The notes: generated by a model from the sequence alone, not told the origin. Positions 1 to 7,530 are shown, numbered from the stretch's first letter. The stretch is 11,596 bases of DNA from Flavobacteriales bacterium UBA7430 (GCA_002478765.1 DLQO01000037.1:1-11596), one strand, 5' to 3'. Translations and numbers: made by a program.

Positions 1-1
1 T

Positions 2-202
2 TTAAATCAAATGGAAAATGTCCAAGGGGGCATACCTTTTTCTTGTATTACAGGAGTCGCTGGAATGATTGCACTAGGAATTGCTGTAACCACTACAACT
101 GCGGGATTAGGTTCTCTTGCTTGGGGAGGAATGATGCTTAGTGCATTTACATCAGGAGGTTCTTTAGGTCATTGTCTTTACAGTGTAAATAGTGCTGCAT
201 AA
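2..202 (+). CDS. Double-glycine leader bacteriocin-like precursor peptide, 5' end off the window
   Basis: This is the C-terminal part of a small secreted peptide precursor. The reading frame is open to the left edge, and the residues before the first visible ATG (position 11) complete a classic double-glycine leader end, LNQMENVQGG. The true start therefore lies upstream and the ATG at 11 is internal. Cleavage after GG would release a 56-residue core starting IPFSCITG and ending GHCLYSVNSAA. The core is rich in Gly, Ala, Ser and Thr, with hydrophobic stretches. It has Cys at core positions 5 and 48, one His, and no Lys, Arg, Asp or Glu. Leaders of this kind are cut and exported by C39-peptidase ABC transporters, and one is encoded at 1681-3858. 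A cerein 7B/lactobin-like class II bacteriocin is my best guess. The leader assignment is firm. Antimicrobial activity is inference, and a signalling peptide is possible. Confidence 0.85.
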   Translation, partial: LNQMENVQGGIPFSCITGVAGMIALGIAVTTTTAGLGSLAWGGMMLSAFTSGGSLGHCLYSVNSAA

Positions 203-206
203 GGAG

Positions 207-383
207 ATGATAACAAATAAAGGAAATCTCATACTACAAAATATATCCTTTATGCTGCTTGGTCTATTTATTTCGAGATTATATTTAGACAAGCAAGTAT
301 CGATTTATGATTTTGATTGTGTGATGCATTTGTTGTTGATAATAGGGGTTTATTTAATGTCATTAAGGAAATCAAAAAAGTGA
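207..383 (+). CDS. Small two-helix membrane protein, candidate bacteriocin immunity protein
   Basis: This 58-residue protein lies directly after the precursor gene, with only 4 bases between that gene's stop and this ATG. Two hydrophobic segments are visible, at about residues 12-26 (ISFMLLGLFISRLYL) and 40-54 (MHLLLIIGVYLMSL), and a basic tail ends RKSKK. I recognise no named family. Small, helical, basic-tailed membrane proteins encoded next to a bacteriocin structural gene are often immunity proteins, so that is the inferred role. The start is uncertain. ATG 207 has AAGGAG touching it, which is too close for a normal Shine-Dalgarno site. GTG 192 would give 63 residues and overlap the precursor, and ATG 252 would lose most of the first helix. 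Low Shine-Dalgarno dependence in this phylum makes ATG 207 acceptable. Confidence 0.6.
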   Translation: MITNKGNLILQNISFMLLGLFISRLYLDKQVSIYDFDCVMHLLLIIGVYLMSLRKSKK

Positions 384-422
384 ATCCTTTTAGTATTAAC
401 AGCACATTTTAAGACCTATTTG

Positions 423-464
423 TTATAAGTAGTTCATCATAATTTATGATGAACTACTTTATAA
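423..464 (+). terminator. Long AT-rich hairpin after the precursor/immunity pair
   Basis: A 16-bp perfect inverted repeat (427-442 with 444-459) surrounds one central base, so in RNA the apex would open to a loop of about 5 bases. Allowing a bulged T at 460, pairing continues outward to 423-464. It lies 39 bases past the stop of the small membrane gene and 37 bases before the next start. A terminator or partial terminator would let the precursor be made in excess of the export machinery. There is no GC-rich base or long U tract, so an RNA-stabilising 3' hairpin is the main alternative. Confidence 0.6.
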
Positions 465-501
465 AGTAATGCTATAATAAATCTAACTAATTTTAATATT
501 T

Positions 502-1167
502 ATGAAAGGACAAAAACCGGTGTATTCGCTTGTTTTTGAGACAAATAAATGGGTATTCTTTTTACTTTATGGGGTGTTTTTTATGCTGATCTCTTTGGCA
601 ATAAAGAATTTTTTGCCCTTTGAAGAAATGATATTTAATAGTTTATCGGAACAATTAAGTGTGAAACGAGTTAATGAGTTCATAACAAGTCAAAAAAAAT
701 GGGAATGGATTGGTTATTTGGTAATCCCCGTATTACTCTTGTTAAAATGGGCACTTACCACGCTGAGTATTTACATAGGCACTGTGTTTTTTGATTTTAA
801 GGCAAGCTTTAAGAAGCTGTTTCACATCGTTATGATAAGTGAAATTGTTTTTTTAGCCCTGGCTCTTGTAAAATTCATTTGGCTTTACATTCATAAGGAC
901 AATCTTACACTGGAGTATCTACAGCATTTCCAACCGCTCGCATTAGTTAACCTGTTTGAATACGGAGAATTGGAACCATGGCTTATTTATCCCTTACAGG
1001 CTTTCAATTTGTTTGAATTGGCTTATTGGTTTTTACTGGCTTTTCTTTTGAAAAATGAAACTCAAAAACCTTTTTGGCGCTCCTTTGAGTTTGTACTTTC
1101 CACCTATGGATTGGGCTTGTTGATCTGGATTGTGTTTGTAGCATTTTTAACCCTTAATTTTTCATAG
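502..1167 (+). CDS. Five-helix integral membrane protein, Yip1-like, of the peptide export operon
   Basis: This is a 221-residue membrane protein with no signal peptide or catalytic motif I can identify. Hydrophobic segments lie at about residues 17-36, 68-93, 106-130, 162-183 and 196-218. The loop between the first two (37-67) is polar, and the one between the third and fourth (131-161) carries EYGELEP. Size and helix count resemble Yip1-family proteins, which in Bacteroidetes are sometimes labelled permease without support; that family link is tentative. Its stop codon touches the ATG of the thioredoxin-like gene, so the two are almost certainly cotranscribed and translationally coupled. 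The position between a precursor and its exporter suggests a role in peptide maturation, export or immunity, but the sequence does not say which. The start follows an AT-rich stretch without a Shine-Dalgarno motif. Confidence 0.85.
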   Translation: MKGQKPVYSLVFETNKWVFFLLYGVFFMLISLAIKNFLPFEEMIFNSLSEQLSVKRVNEFITSQKKWEWIGYLVIPVLLLLKWALTTLSIYIGTVFFDFKASFKKLFHIVMISEIVFLALALVKFIWLYIHKDNLTLEYLQHFQPLALVNLFEYGELEPWLIYPLQAFNLFELAYWFLLAFLLKNETQKPFWRSFEFVLSTYGLGLLIWIVFVAFLTLNFS

Positions 1168-1677
1168 ATGAAAAAGAAAGCCATTTTAATCTCGCTTCTC
1201 GGCTTAATGATTTTTCTCGCTTATTTTGGAATGAAAGGGCTGAAAAAACAAAAACTCAACAAACAAATAGAAACTTCGATTCAGGTTTTACCGGATTTTT
1301 CTTTTTACGATTTAAACGAAGAATACATACAATTTGAAAACATATCGGAATCGGATTTAGTGATTATTTATTTTCACCCGGAGTGTGAGCATTGTCAATA
1401 CGAGGCAATAGAATTGTTTAAGCACCGGGACAAATTTAAGGATGCACAAATTATTATGGTATCTCCGGCACCACTTAAGGAGGTTCAGGAATTTAACATC
1501 AGCTATCAACTGTATCGTTCGGATAGGATCCGTGTGTTTTGGGATCAAGATTACACGTTTGAGGACTATTTTGGTTCTGCAACTTTCCCAACGGTGTTGA
1601 TCTACCATCAAAATAAATTGCAAAAAAAATACAAAGGAGAAGTTAAAATAGAAGCCATTTTAAAATATTTAAATTAA
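1168..1677 (+). CDS. Membrane-anchored thioredoxin-like protein with CEHC active site
   Basis: This 169-residue protein has an N-terminal membrane anchor (about residues 4-23, preceded by MKKK), so the catalytic domain should face the periplasm. The thioredoxin fold shows the strand LVIIYFHPE leading into C73-E-H-C76, and a cis-proline at P141 in SATFPTVLIY. Length and layout fit the TlpA/redoxin-like proteins of Bacteroidetes. Such proteins reduce, oxidise or shuffle thiols outside the cytoplasm. The precursor encoded upstream has exactly two core cysteines, so the simplest reading is that this enzyme helps form or correct that disulfide, or keeps the C39 peptidase cysteine usable. It abuts the membrane gene before it and is 3 bases from the exporter gene, placing it within the export operon. 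The fold is clear; the substrate is inferred. Confidence 0.88.
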   Translation: MKKKAILISLLGLMIFLAYFGMKGLKKQKLNKQIETSIQVLPDFSFYDLNEEYIQFENISESDLVIIYFHPECEHCQYEAIELFKHRDKFKDAQIIMVSPAPLKEVQEFNISYQLYRSDRIRVFWDQDYTFEDYFGSATFPTVLIYHQNKLQKKYKGEVKIEAILKYLN

Positions 1678-1680
1678 GAA

Positions 1681-3858
1681 ATGTTATCAGAGAAAATATT
1701 AAACAAATCCTTCATCTTACAACAAGGTCAGTCAGATTGTGGTGTGGCTTGTTTGTTATCGCTCATACAATATTACGGAGGAACAGTCACTTTAGAAAAA
1801 CTACGTGAGCTAAGTGGCACAAATACGGAGGGAACCACCCTTTTGGGTTTGTATCAGGCAGCCGGTCAAATTGGCTTTGATGCAGAGGGATGTGGGGCAG
1901 ACATACCCGCTTTAATAGAACATGGAAAACCTATTATATTGCATGTTTTAATCGATAAGCGTTTGAATCATTATGTGATCTGTTACGCTTACGAAAATGA
2001 AAAATTTGTCATCGGAGATCCTGCAAAGGGTGTTGTTTATTACAGTGCAGAAGAATTAGAAGAAATATGGGTAGAGCGGAAGTGTTTGACACTAAAGACA
2101 AATTCAGAATTTGAGAAGACCGAAAGTCTTCAAAGATCAAAAAGAAAGTTTTTGATCAACCTGATTAAAGAAGATTACCCGCTTTTGGGCATGAGTTTGT
2201 GTTTGGGAATCTGTATTTCCACCTTAGGGATGGTCATGGCTGTTTTTTCTCAAAAGCTGATCGACGACATATTGCCTTCAGACGATTTGAATAAATTGGT
2301 TACGGGAATCGCTTTGATTACGGTTTTACTGTTCGTGAGGGTAGGTTTTGTGGCGATGCGAGAGTATTTGTTGCTAAAACAAAGTCAGCAGTTTAACAAT
2401 CGGATCATTCATTCTTTTTACAAGAGCCTGCTCTATCTTCCCAAATCGTTTTTTGATACCCGAAAAATAGGGGAATTGGTGGCTCGTTTAAACGATACCG
2501 GAAGGATACAAACGGTGGTGAGTCAAATTGCAGGTAATGTACTTATAGACGGCTTGGTTATCATTACCTCTTTGACCTTTTTGTACGTTTATTCCTGGCA
2601 ATCGGGACTCATTGCAACCGTTAGTTTGCCGATCTATTTTTGGCTGCTTTATCGCTTTAATAACAAAATTATTTTAGCGCAAAAAGAGCTTATGGCAGCT
2701 TATGCACATAACGAGGGGAATTACATCAATACTCTGCAGGGAGTTCCTGTGATTAAAAATTTTAATAAGCAGGGTCTGTTTTCAAAATTAAACCAAATGA
2801 TCTACGGGTTTTTCCAGGATAAGATCGTGACGTTAGGAAAAATAAATATCCGCTTGTCCTTCATTTCTTCTGCGGCGAGTGTTCTCTTTTTAACCGGCAT
2901 CTTGTTATTTACCGGTTTTCAGGTTTACTCCAAAATCCTCTCTGCCGGAGATCTAATGGCCATTATTGGGATCGCCTCTACGCTTTTACCTTCCATTGCA
3001 GGGATTGCATTGGTTGCCATTCCTGTAAATGAAGCAAAAATTGCCTTTGAAAGGATGTACGAATTTGTAAGCATAAAACCGGAAAAACATGCTACAAACG
3101 AAGAAACAGAGTCATTTCATTTTACCTCTTTAGAAGTCGATAATATCTCTTTTCGGTTTCCCGGCAGAAAACAAATTTTGAAGGATATTTCGATAGAACT
3201 CCGGAAAAATGAAATTATCGCTGTTGTAGGTGAAAGTGGTTCAGGTAAAAGTACTTTGGGGCAGATCCTTCAATTATTTTATGCTGTTGAGTCCGGCTCT
3301 ATTCGAATAAATAATGAAATAGATCTTTCGGAGATCGATGCAAATTCATGGCGAAACATTATCGGGGTTGTGCCTCAGGAAATTCATTTGTTTAATGGTA
3401 CTGTATTGGATAATATATGCTTGAGTAATACGCAGGAAGAGGCTGAACACATCGTTAAATTTTGTCAGGACTATGGGTTTGATCAGTTTGTGGAAGAACT
3501 ACCACAAGGCTATTTAACCATTGTGGGAGAGGAGGGGATCAATTTGTCCGGAGGACAAAAACAGATCATTGCTTTGGCGAGAGTTTTGTACCACAAGCCA
3601 CAATTATTGTTGTTGGATGAAGCCACTTCGGCTCTGGATAGAAAAACGGAACAGTTTGTTTTGAAGCTACTTGTTAAATTAAAAAAAGAACTCGGAATCA
3701 TATTTATTACGCACAGACTAAATACTTTGAAAAAAATAAGCAATCGTATTTACGTCATAGAAAATGGAGCGATCAGTGCTCAGGGTTCACATCATGAAAT
3801 TCTTCAATCGGAAAATATTTATTCTGACTACTGGAAGGAGCTGGAATTGGAACAGTGA
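1681..3858 (+). CDS. Peptidase-containing ABC transporter (PCAT), C39 family, cleaves double-glycine leaders
   Basis: This 725-residue inner-membrane exporter cuts the leader and pumps out the core peptide. Three domains are complete. The N-terminal C39 peptidase (about 1-135) has catalytic C20 in QSDCGVAC, H97 in LNHYVI and D113 in GDPAKG, with Q14 a plausible oxyanion glutamine. The transmembrane region spans about 165-450. The nucleotide-binding domain has Walker A GESGSGKST (517-525), signature LSGGQ (622-626), Walker B LLLLDE (642-647) and switch H678. No key residue is missing, so the enzyme looks functional. The natural substrate is the LNQMENVQGG-leader peptide at the left edge. In Gram-negative bacteria such exporters work with an HlyD-type adaptor and a TolC-like channel. 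No channel gene is in the window, and the expected hlyD downstream looks broken (6957-7528). Confidence 0.96.
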   Translation: MLSEKILNKSFILQQGQSDCGVACLLSLIQYYGGTVTLEKLRELSGTNTEGTTLLGLYQAAGQIGFDAEGCGADIPALIEHGKPIILHVLIDKRLNHYVICYAYENEKFVIGDPAKGVVYYSAEELEEIWVERKCLTLKTNSEFEKTESLQRSKRKFLINLIKEDYPLLGMSLCLGICISTLGMVMAVFSQKLIDDILPSDDLNKLVTGIALITVLLFVRVGFVAMREYLLLKQSQQFNNRIIHSFYKSLLYLPKSFFDTRKIGELVARLNDTGRIQTVVSQIAGNVLIDGLVIITSLTFLYVYSWQSGLIATVSLPIYFWLLYRFNNKIILAQKELMAAYAHNEGNYINTLQGVPVIKNFNKQGLFSKLNQMIYGFFQDKIVTLGKINIRLSFISSAASVLFLTGILLFTGFQVYSKILSAGDLMAIIGIASTLLPSIAGIALVAIPVNEAKIAFERMYEFVSIKPEKHATNEETESFHFTSLEVDNISFRFPGRKQILKDISIELRKNEIIAVVGESGSGKSTLGQILQLFYAVESGSIRINNEIDLSEIDANSWRNIIGVVPQEIHLFNGTVLDNICLSNTQEEAEHIVKFCQDYGFDQFVEELPQGYLTIVGEEGINLSGGQKQIIALARVLYHKPQLLLLDEATSALDRKTEQFVLKLLVKLKKELGIIFITHRLNTLKKISNRIYVIENGAISAQGSHHEILQSENIYSDYWKELELEQ

Positions 3859-3919
3859 AATGAGGTAATGATCTGTATGACTTGTTTGATTACGGGCATG
3901 ATCCTCAATTAATAATAAA

Positions 3920-5167
3920 ATGATGAGTGATCGCTATTCAGAAATAATTTATTCTTTAAAAAAGCACAAAACCCGAAATGTTTTAACAGGATTTGGTGTG
4001 GCTTGGGGGATTTTTATTTTAATGCTTTTACTGGGAACCGGTCAGGGACTTCAAGACGGTATTTTCAGGCTGTTTTCATCTTTTGTTAAAAACAGTATTT
4101 GGGTGTATGGTGGTCAAATATCTGAAGATGCCGGTAATAATTATCAGGTAGGAACACCTGTTGTTTTTGATGAAAGCCTATTGACTGATGTTAAGCAAAG
4201 ATTTAAAGAGGTTGATTTGATCACTCCTGAAATACATCATCATCAAAATAGCATAATAACATTTAAGAATAAAAACCAAATTGGCAGCTTAAAAGGCGTT
4301 GGAACCGAATATTTTGATATTAAACTCCTGAAATTATCAAAGGGTAGAGCAATTAATAAAAAGGATGTCGAAAGTCAAAGACCGGTTTGTGTAATCGGGC
4401 ATAATATTAATAAAGTACTTTCTAAAAACAACAGTTTAATCGGAAAGTGGATCAATATTTCCGGTACACTTTTTAAAGTAATTGGTGTTTTAGAAAAGGG
4501 CTCTGTATTTGAGCAGGGAGAACAAAACAGTATTTATGTTTCCATAAATTCATTTCAAACTTACTTTAACAACGAAAACACATATTCTATTTTTGGTATT
4601 CTCTTAAAACCAAATTCCAGTTCAACGATTTTTGAAAAAGAATTGAAATCTTTTCTTGGAAAAAGATTAAAATTTGATAAAACAGACAATAAAGCACTGT
4701 TTATTTCAAATGTTAATGAACAGGTATCATCGTTTAAAAAATTGTTTTCAGGAATAAAATTGTTTTTATGGTTTGTTGGTATTTCTATTTTGCTGAGTGG
4801 TATTATTGGCATAGGTAATATTATGTTAGTTATTGTAAAGGAAAGAACCTACGAAATTGGAATAAGAAAAGCTTTAGGTGCCCGATCAAGATCCATTTTG
4901 TTTATGATCTTATCGGAATCAGTCGCTATTACATTATTGGCCGGACTTATCGGGCTTTTACTGGGAGTCGCAGTAATTACCCTTGCGAATTATGTATTAA
5001 AAATTAGCTATGACACAAATGAACTATTAATTAGTTCCCTCAATATTAATTACAGTGCTGTTATTACTGCAGTTGTATTACTAGTCATCTCAGGAGCATT
5101 AGCAGGCTTATTTCCGGCTAAAAAAGCTTCTGAAATATCTCCGGTTAAAGCATTAAATCAAAAATGA
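3920..5167 (+). CDS. FtsX/MacB-type ABC transporter permease
   Basis: This 415-residue protein is the membrane subunit of a type VII (MacB-like) ABC transporter. The N-terminal part has one helix (about 23-40) in the typical setting KTRNVLTGFGVAWGIF, followed by a large periplasmic MacB_PCD-like domain (about 45-275). The C-terminal FtsX domain has three helices (about 280-306, 328-352 and 378-400) and the hallmark YEIGIRKALGA around residues 311-321. It lacks a fused ATPase, which is supplied by the gene at 6242. It starts the cassette permease, adaptor, ATPase, and its stop lies one base before the adaptor start. A 61-base gap separates it from the PCAT gene, in contrast to the near-zero gaps upstream. 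The base composition is more A-rich than the PCAT operon, consistent with separate origin. The substrate is unknown; peptide self-protection is one possibility. Confidence 0.92.
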   Translation: MMSDRYSEIIYSLKKHKTRNVLTGFGVAWGIFILMLLLGTGQGLQDGIFRLFSSFVKNSIWVYGGQISEDAGNNYQVGTPVVFDESLLTDVKQRFKEVDLITPEIHHHQNSIITFKNKNQIGSLKGVGTEYFDIKLLKLSKGRAINKKDVESQRPVCVIGHNINKVLSKNNSLIGKWINISGTLFKVIGVLEKGSVFEQGEQNSIYVSINSFQTYFNNENTYSIFGILLKPNSSSTIFEKELKSFLGKRLKFDKTDNKALFISNVNEQVSSFKKLFSGIKLFLWFVGISILLSGIIGIGNIMLVIVKERTYEIGIRKALGARSRSILFMILSESVAITLLAGLIGLLLGVAVITLANYVLKISYDTNELLISSLNINYSAVITAVVLLVISGALAGLFPAKKASEISPVKALNQK

Positions 5168-5168
5168 T

Positions 5169-6242
5169 ATGAGCAAAAGTTTTAAGATAATATTGATTGT
5201 ACTGGTATTAAGTATTACCGGTTTTGTTTTTTGGTTAAAAAATAAAGAACAAAAGAATAATAAATATGATACTGTAAAACCGGTACGACAAAACATAAAA
5301 GATAATCGGTTTGTTTTGGGTACAATATCTCCATTAAAAGAAGTTGAAATAGTACCTCATATTTCGGGAATAATTGAAGAAATTTTTGTTGAAACCGGAG
5401 AAACGGTTAATCAGGGAGATCCAATTGCAAAAATTAAACTGATTGCTTCTCCGGAAGCCATTGAGAGAGGAGAAAAAAATCTGAAAATAGCCCAACTAAA
5501 TAACGATTTAAAAATAAAGGAGTACAACAGAAAAAAGAAGTTATTTAACAAAGGAATTATCCCAAAAAGTGAATTTGAACCCATAGAAACAAATTGGATT
5601 CAAAGTGAAGAAGAATTGAAGTCGGCAATAAAACAATTACAAATAGTAAAACAGGGATACACTCGGGAAAAGAAAGGTGTTTCTGATATTATCAAATCAA
5701 CAATACATGGAACCGTATTAGAAATACCACTTAAAACAGGGGCTTCAGTAACAGAACGTAATACCTTTAATAATGGATCAACTCTAGCGATAATCGCCGA
5801 TATGGATGAACTTATTTTTAGAGGTAAAATATCCGAACAGGATTTGTTTTTTTTAAGTGAAAACATGTTTTTTAACACTAAGATTCCTGCACTAAAAAAT
5901 AAGTTGTTTAAAACGCAATTAATAAAAATTGCCACAAAAGGAATGGCTGAAAATGGAATAATAAAATTTGAATTTGAAGGTAAATTATTGATTGACAATA
6001 CAGAAGATTTACCCGTAAGAACAGGATATTCGGGCATTTCAGAATTTATCATTGAAGAAGCAAAAGATGTAATTACTGTTGAGGAAAAAGACATTATTTA
6101 TGATAGTGATTCATCTTTTGTGGAAATTGTTAATCATGGAAAAAAACAATTACTGTCAGTAAAAGTCGGCGTTTGTGACGGTGTTTTTTGCGAAATAAAA
6201 GAAGGGCTGGAAATGACAAATGATATTGTAATTCAGGACTAA
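5169..6242 (+). CDS. MacA-like periplasmic adaptor (HlyD/RND membrane fusion protein family)
   Basis: This 357-residue protein should be anchored in the inner membrane by a single N-terminal helix (about 5-23), with the remainder in the periplasm. Domain order is standard. The first lipoyl half is at about 57-92 (SGIIEEIFVETGETVNQGDPIAKI). An alpha-hairpin rich in Lys, Glu and Gln follows at about 95-168, then the second lipoyl half at about 172-210 (GTVLEIPLKTGASV). A beta-barrel domain (about 211-300) and a membrane-proximal domain complete it. Such proteins bridge a MacB-type pump to a TolC-like outer-membrane channel. The gene is translationally linked on both sides: one base after the permease stop, and overlapping the ATPase start as TAATG. 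With hlyD broken downstream, this is the only intact adaptor in the window. Whether it could serve the PCAT is untested. Confidence 0.9.
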   Translation: MSKSFKIILIVLVLSITGFVFWLKNKEQKNNKYDTVKPVRQNIKDNRFVLGTISPLKEVEIVPHISGIIEEIFVETGETVNQGDPIAKIKLIASPEAIERGEKNLKIAQLNNDLKIKEYNRKKKLFNKGIIPKSEFEPIETNWIQSEEELKSAIKQLQIVKQGYTREKKGVSDIIKSTIHGTVLEIPLKTGASVTERNTFNNGSTLAIIADMDELIFRGKISEQDLFFLSENMFFNTKIPALKNKLFKTQLIKIATKGMAENGIIKFEFEGKLLIDNTEDLPVRTGYSGISEFIIEEAKDVITVEEKDIIYDSDSSFVEIVNHGKKQLLSVKVGVCDGVFCEIKEGLEMTNDIVIQD

Positions 6243-6901
6243 TGATTAAAATAGTCAACATATCAAAATCATATTCCCTGAAAGAGGGGGAATTAGATGT
6301 TCTTAAAAACATCAATTTAAACATCAATACAGGAGAACTGGTTGCAATAACCGGAGCCTCCGGTTCCGGAAAATCAACCTTGCTAAATATTCTTGGGATT
6401 TTAGATGAATATTCTTCCGGGAGTTATTTTTTAGCTGAAAAATTGATTAAAAATTTGTCAGATGAAGAAGCAGCTTTTTACAGAAATGAACATATTGGTT
6501 TTGTCTTTCAAAGTTTCCACTTAATAAATTACAAAACGGCAATTGAGAATGTAGAGCTTCCCCTTTATTATCAAAAAATAGATAAAATAAATCGAAGGAA
6601 AATTGCAGCGGGTTTTTTAGAAAAAGTAGGATTAAAAAATCGTTTTAATCATCTTCCTAGTGAACTTTCAGGTGGTCAAAAGCAAAGAGTTGCAATAGCG
6701 AGAGCTTTGGCAACAAATCCTCAGGTTATCCTTGCTGATGAGCCAACAGGAGCACTTGACAGTAAAACTTCACAGGAAATAATAAGCTTGTTGAAATTGT
6801 TACATAGAGAAGGTAAAACAGTTATCATTGTAACTCATGAAAGTGAAATAGCAAATCAATGCCAACGAATTGTTCATTTAGATGATGGTGAAATCAAATA
6901 A
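6242..6901 (+). CDS. MacB/LolD-family ABC transporter ATPase
   Basis: This 219-residue cytoplasmic ATPase powers the FtsX-type permease at 3920-5167. All motifs are present: Walker A GASGSGKST (38-46), Q-loop Q90 in FVFQSFHL, signature LSGGQ (142-146) followed by KQRVAIARA, Walker B VILADE (162-167) with D-loop GALD, and switch H199 in VTHE. Length is normal for stand-alone LolD/MacB-type subunits. Its ATG overlaps the adaptor stop by one base, marking it as the last gene of a three-gene unit. The degraded hlyD begins within about 60 bases of its stop, so this end is the right-hand junction of the cassette. MacAB-like export is favoured over LolCDE-like lipoprotein release because an adaptor gene is part of the unit. 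Confidence 0.94.
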   Translation: MIKIVNISKSYSLKEGELDVLKNINLNINTGELVAITGASGSGKSTLLNILGILDEYSSGSYFLAEKLIKNLSDEEAAFYRNEHIGFVFQSFHLINYKTAIENVELPLYYQKIDKINRRKIAAGFLEKVGLKNRFNHLPSELSGGQKQRVAIARALATNPQVILADEPTGALDSKTSQEIISLLKLLHREGKTVIIVTHESEIANQCQRIVHLDDGEIK

Positions 6902-6956
6902 GTTTTTAACCAAAAGAACTAACAATGGATAATTGTTAGTTAAAGGAGACAATCTT

Positions 6957-7528
6957 ATCAGTGGGCAGTTGCAAAAGATTTATGCTACTGAGGGAGTGCT
7001 TGTTCAAGAGAAAGAAAACTAAAAGAGGGCATTCAGTCAGGCATTAACAATCTGAAAAATTTTATTTACTCCTGGGAGCAAAATTATGTGCTAACAGCCC
7101 CTTTTTCCGGTGAGGTAAGCTATCTATCCAACTTTTCTCAAAACCAGTTTATTCAGGCCGGAACACCCCTTTTTGCCATTATTCCCGAAAACAACAAGTA
7201 TGTGGGTTATATTCAAATTCCTTCGCAGGGATTTGGAAAGGTGAAACCGGAACAGGAGGTTCACGTCAAATTAGATCATTACCCTTACCACGAATACGGT
7301 CAGGTTAACGGAAAAGTGATCGAAGTGACGCAAATGCCGAGCAGAGATGTCTCTGCCAATCAGAGTGTCTACTTGGCAAAAATTGCATTAACCAATGACC
7401 TGGTAAGTACCTATAATAAAGAATTGGAGTTTAAACCCGAAATGAGTGGAACTGCAGAAATTGTTACCGAAGATTTACGTTTGATGCAACGCATATTCAG
7501 TAAATTCAAGAAAATAATGGATCGGTAA
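6957..7528 (+). pseudogene. Broken hlyD-type adaptor gene (partner of the PCAT), internally deleted and frame-disrupted
   Basis: Two pieces of one HlyD-family protein are visible. The first, 6957-7019, reads ISGQLQKIYATEGVLVQEKEN, like the N-terminal lipoyl half of adaptors paired with PCATs, and ends at a TAA (7020-7022). The second, readable from about 7046 to 7528, gives NNLKNFIYSWEQNYVL, then TAPFSGEVSYL (second lipoyl half), the beta-barrel and a usual C-terminus ending KKIMDR. Past the TAA the first frame still reads KRAFSQAL, which joins naturally to NNLKN if one A is restored near 7046. So a stop, a one-base loss and a missing central coiled coil of probably 200 or more residues are all suggested. 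The start region is also gone. The only intact frame is a 146-residue C-terminal fragment from GTG 7088. Family assignment is strong; the exact sequence of lesions is inference. Confidence 0.8.
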
Positions 7529-7530
7529 AG

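Noticed and set aside
3860..3906. TGAGG and CCTCA flanking the gap after the PCAT gene as a possible terminator stem.
   Set aside because: Only 5 bp pair cleanly and the inner sequence does not support a stem.
3868..3912. A 14-codon frame (MICMTCLITGMILN) between the PCAT gene and the permease gene, possibly an hlyD start remnant.
   Set aside because: Too short and without clear similarity to an HlyD N-terminus; chance explains it.
5600..6094. A 164-codon minus-strand frame opposite the adaptor gene.
   Set aside because: It is Ser/Ile/Asn-rich with no motif and lies opposite a gene with clear domains, so it is a shadow frame.
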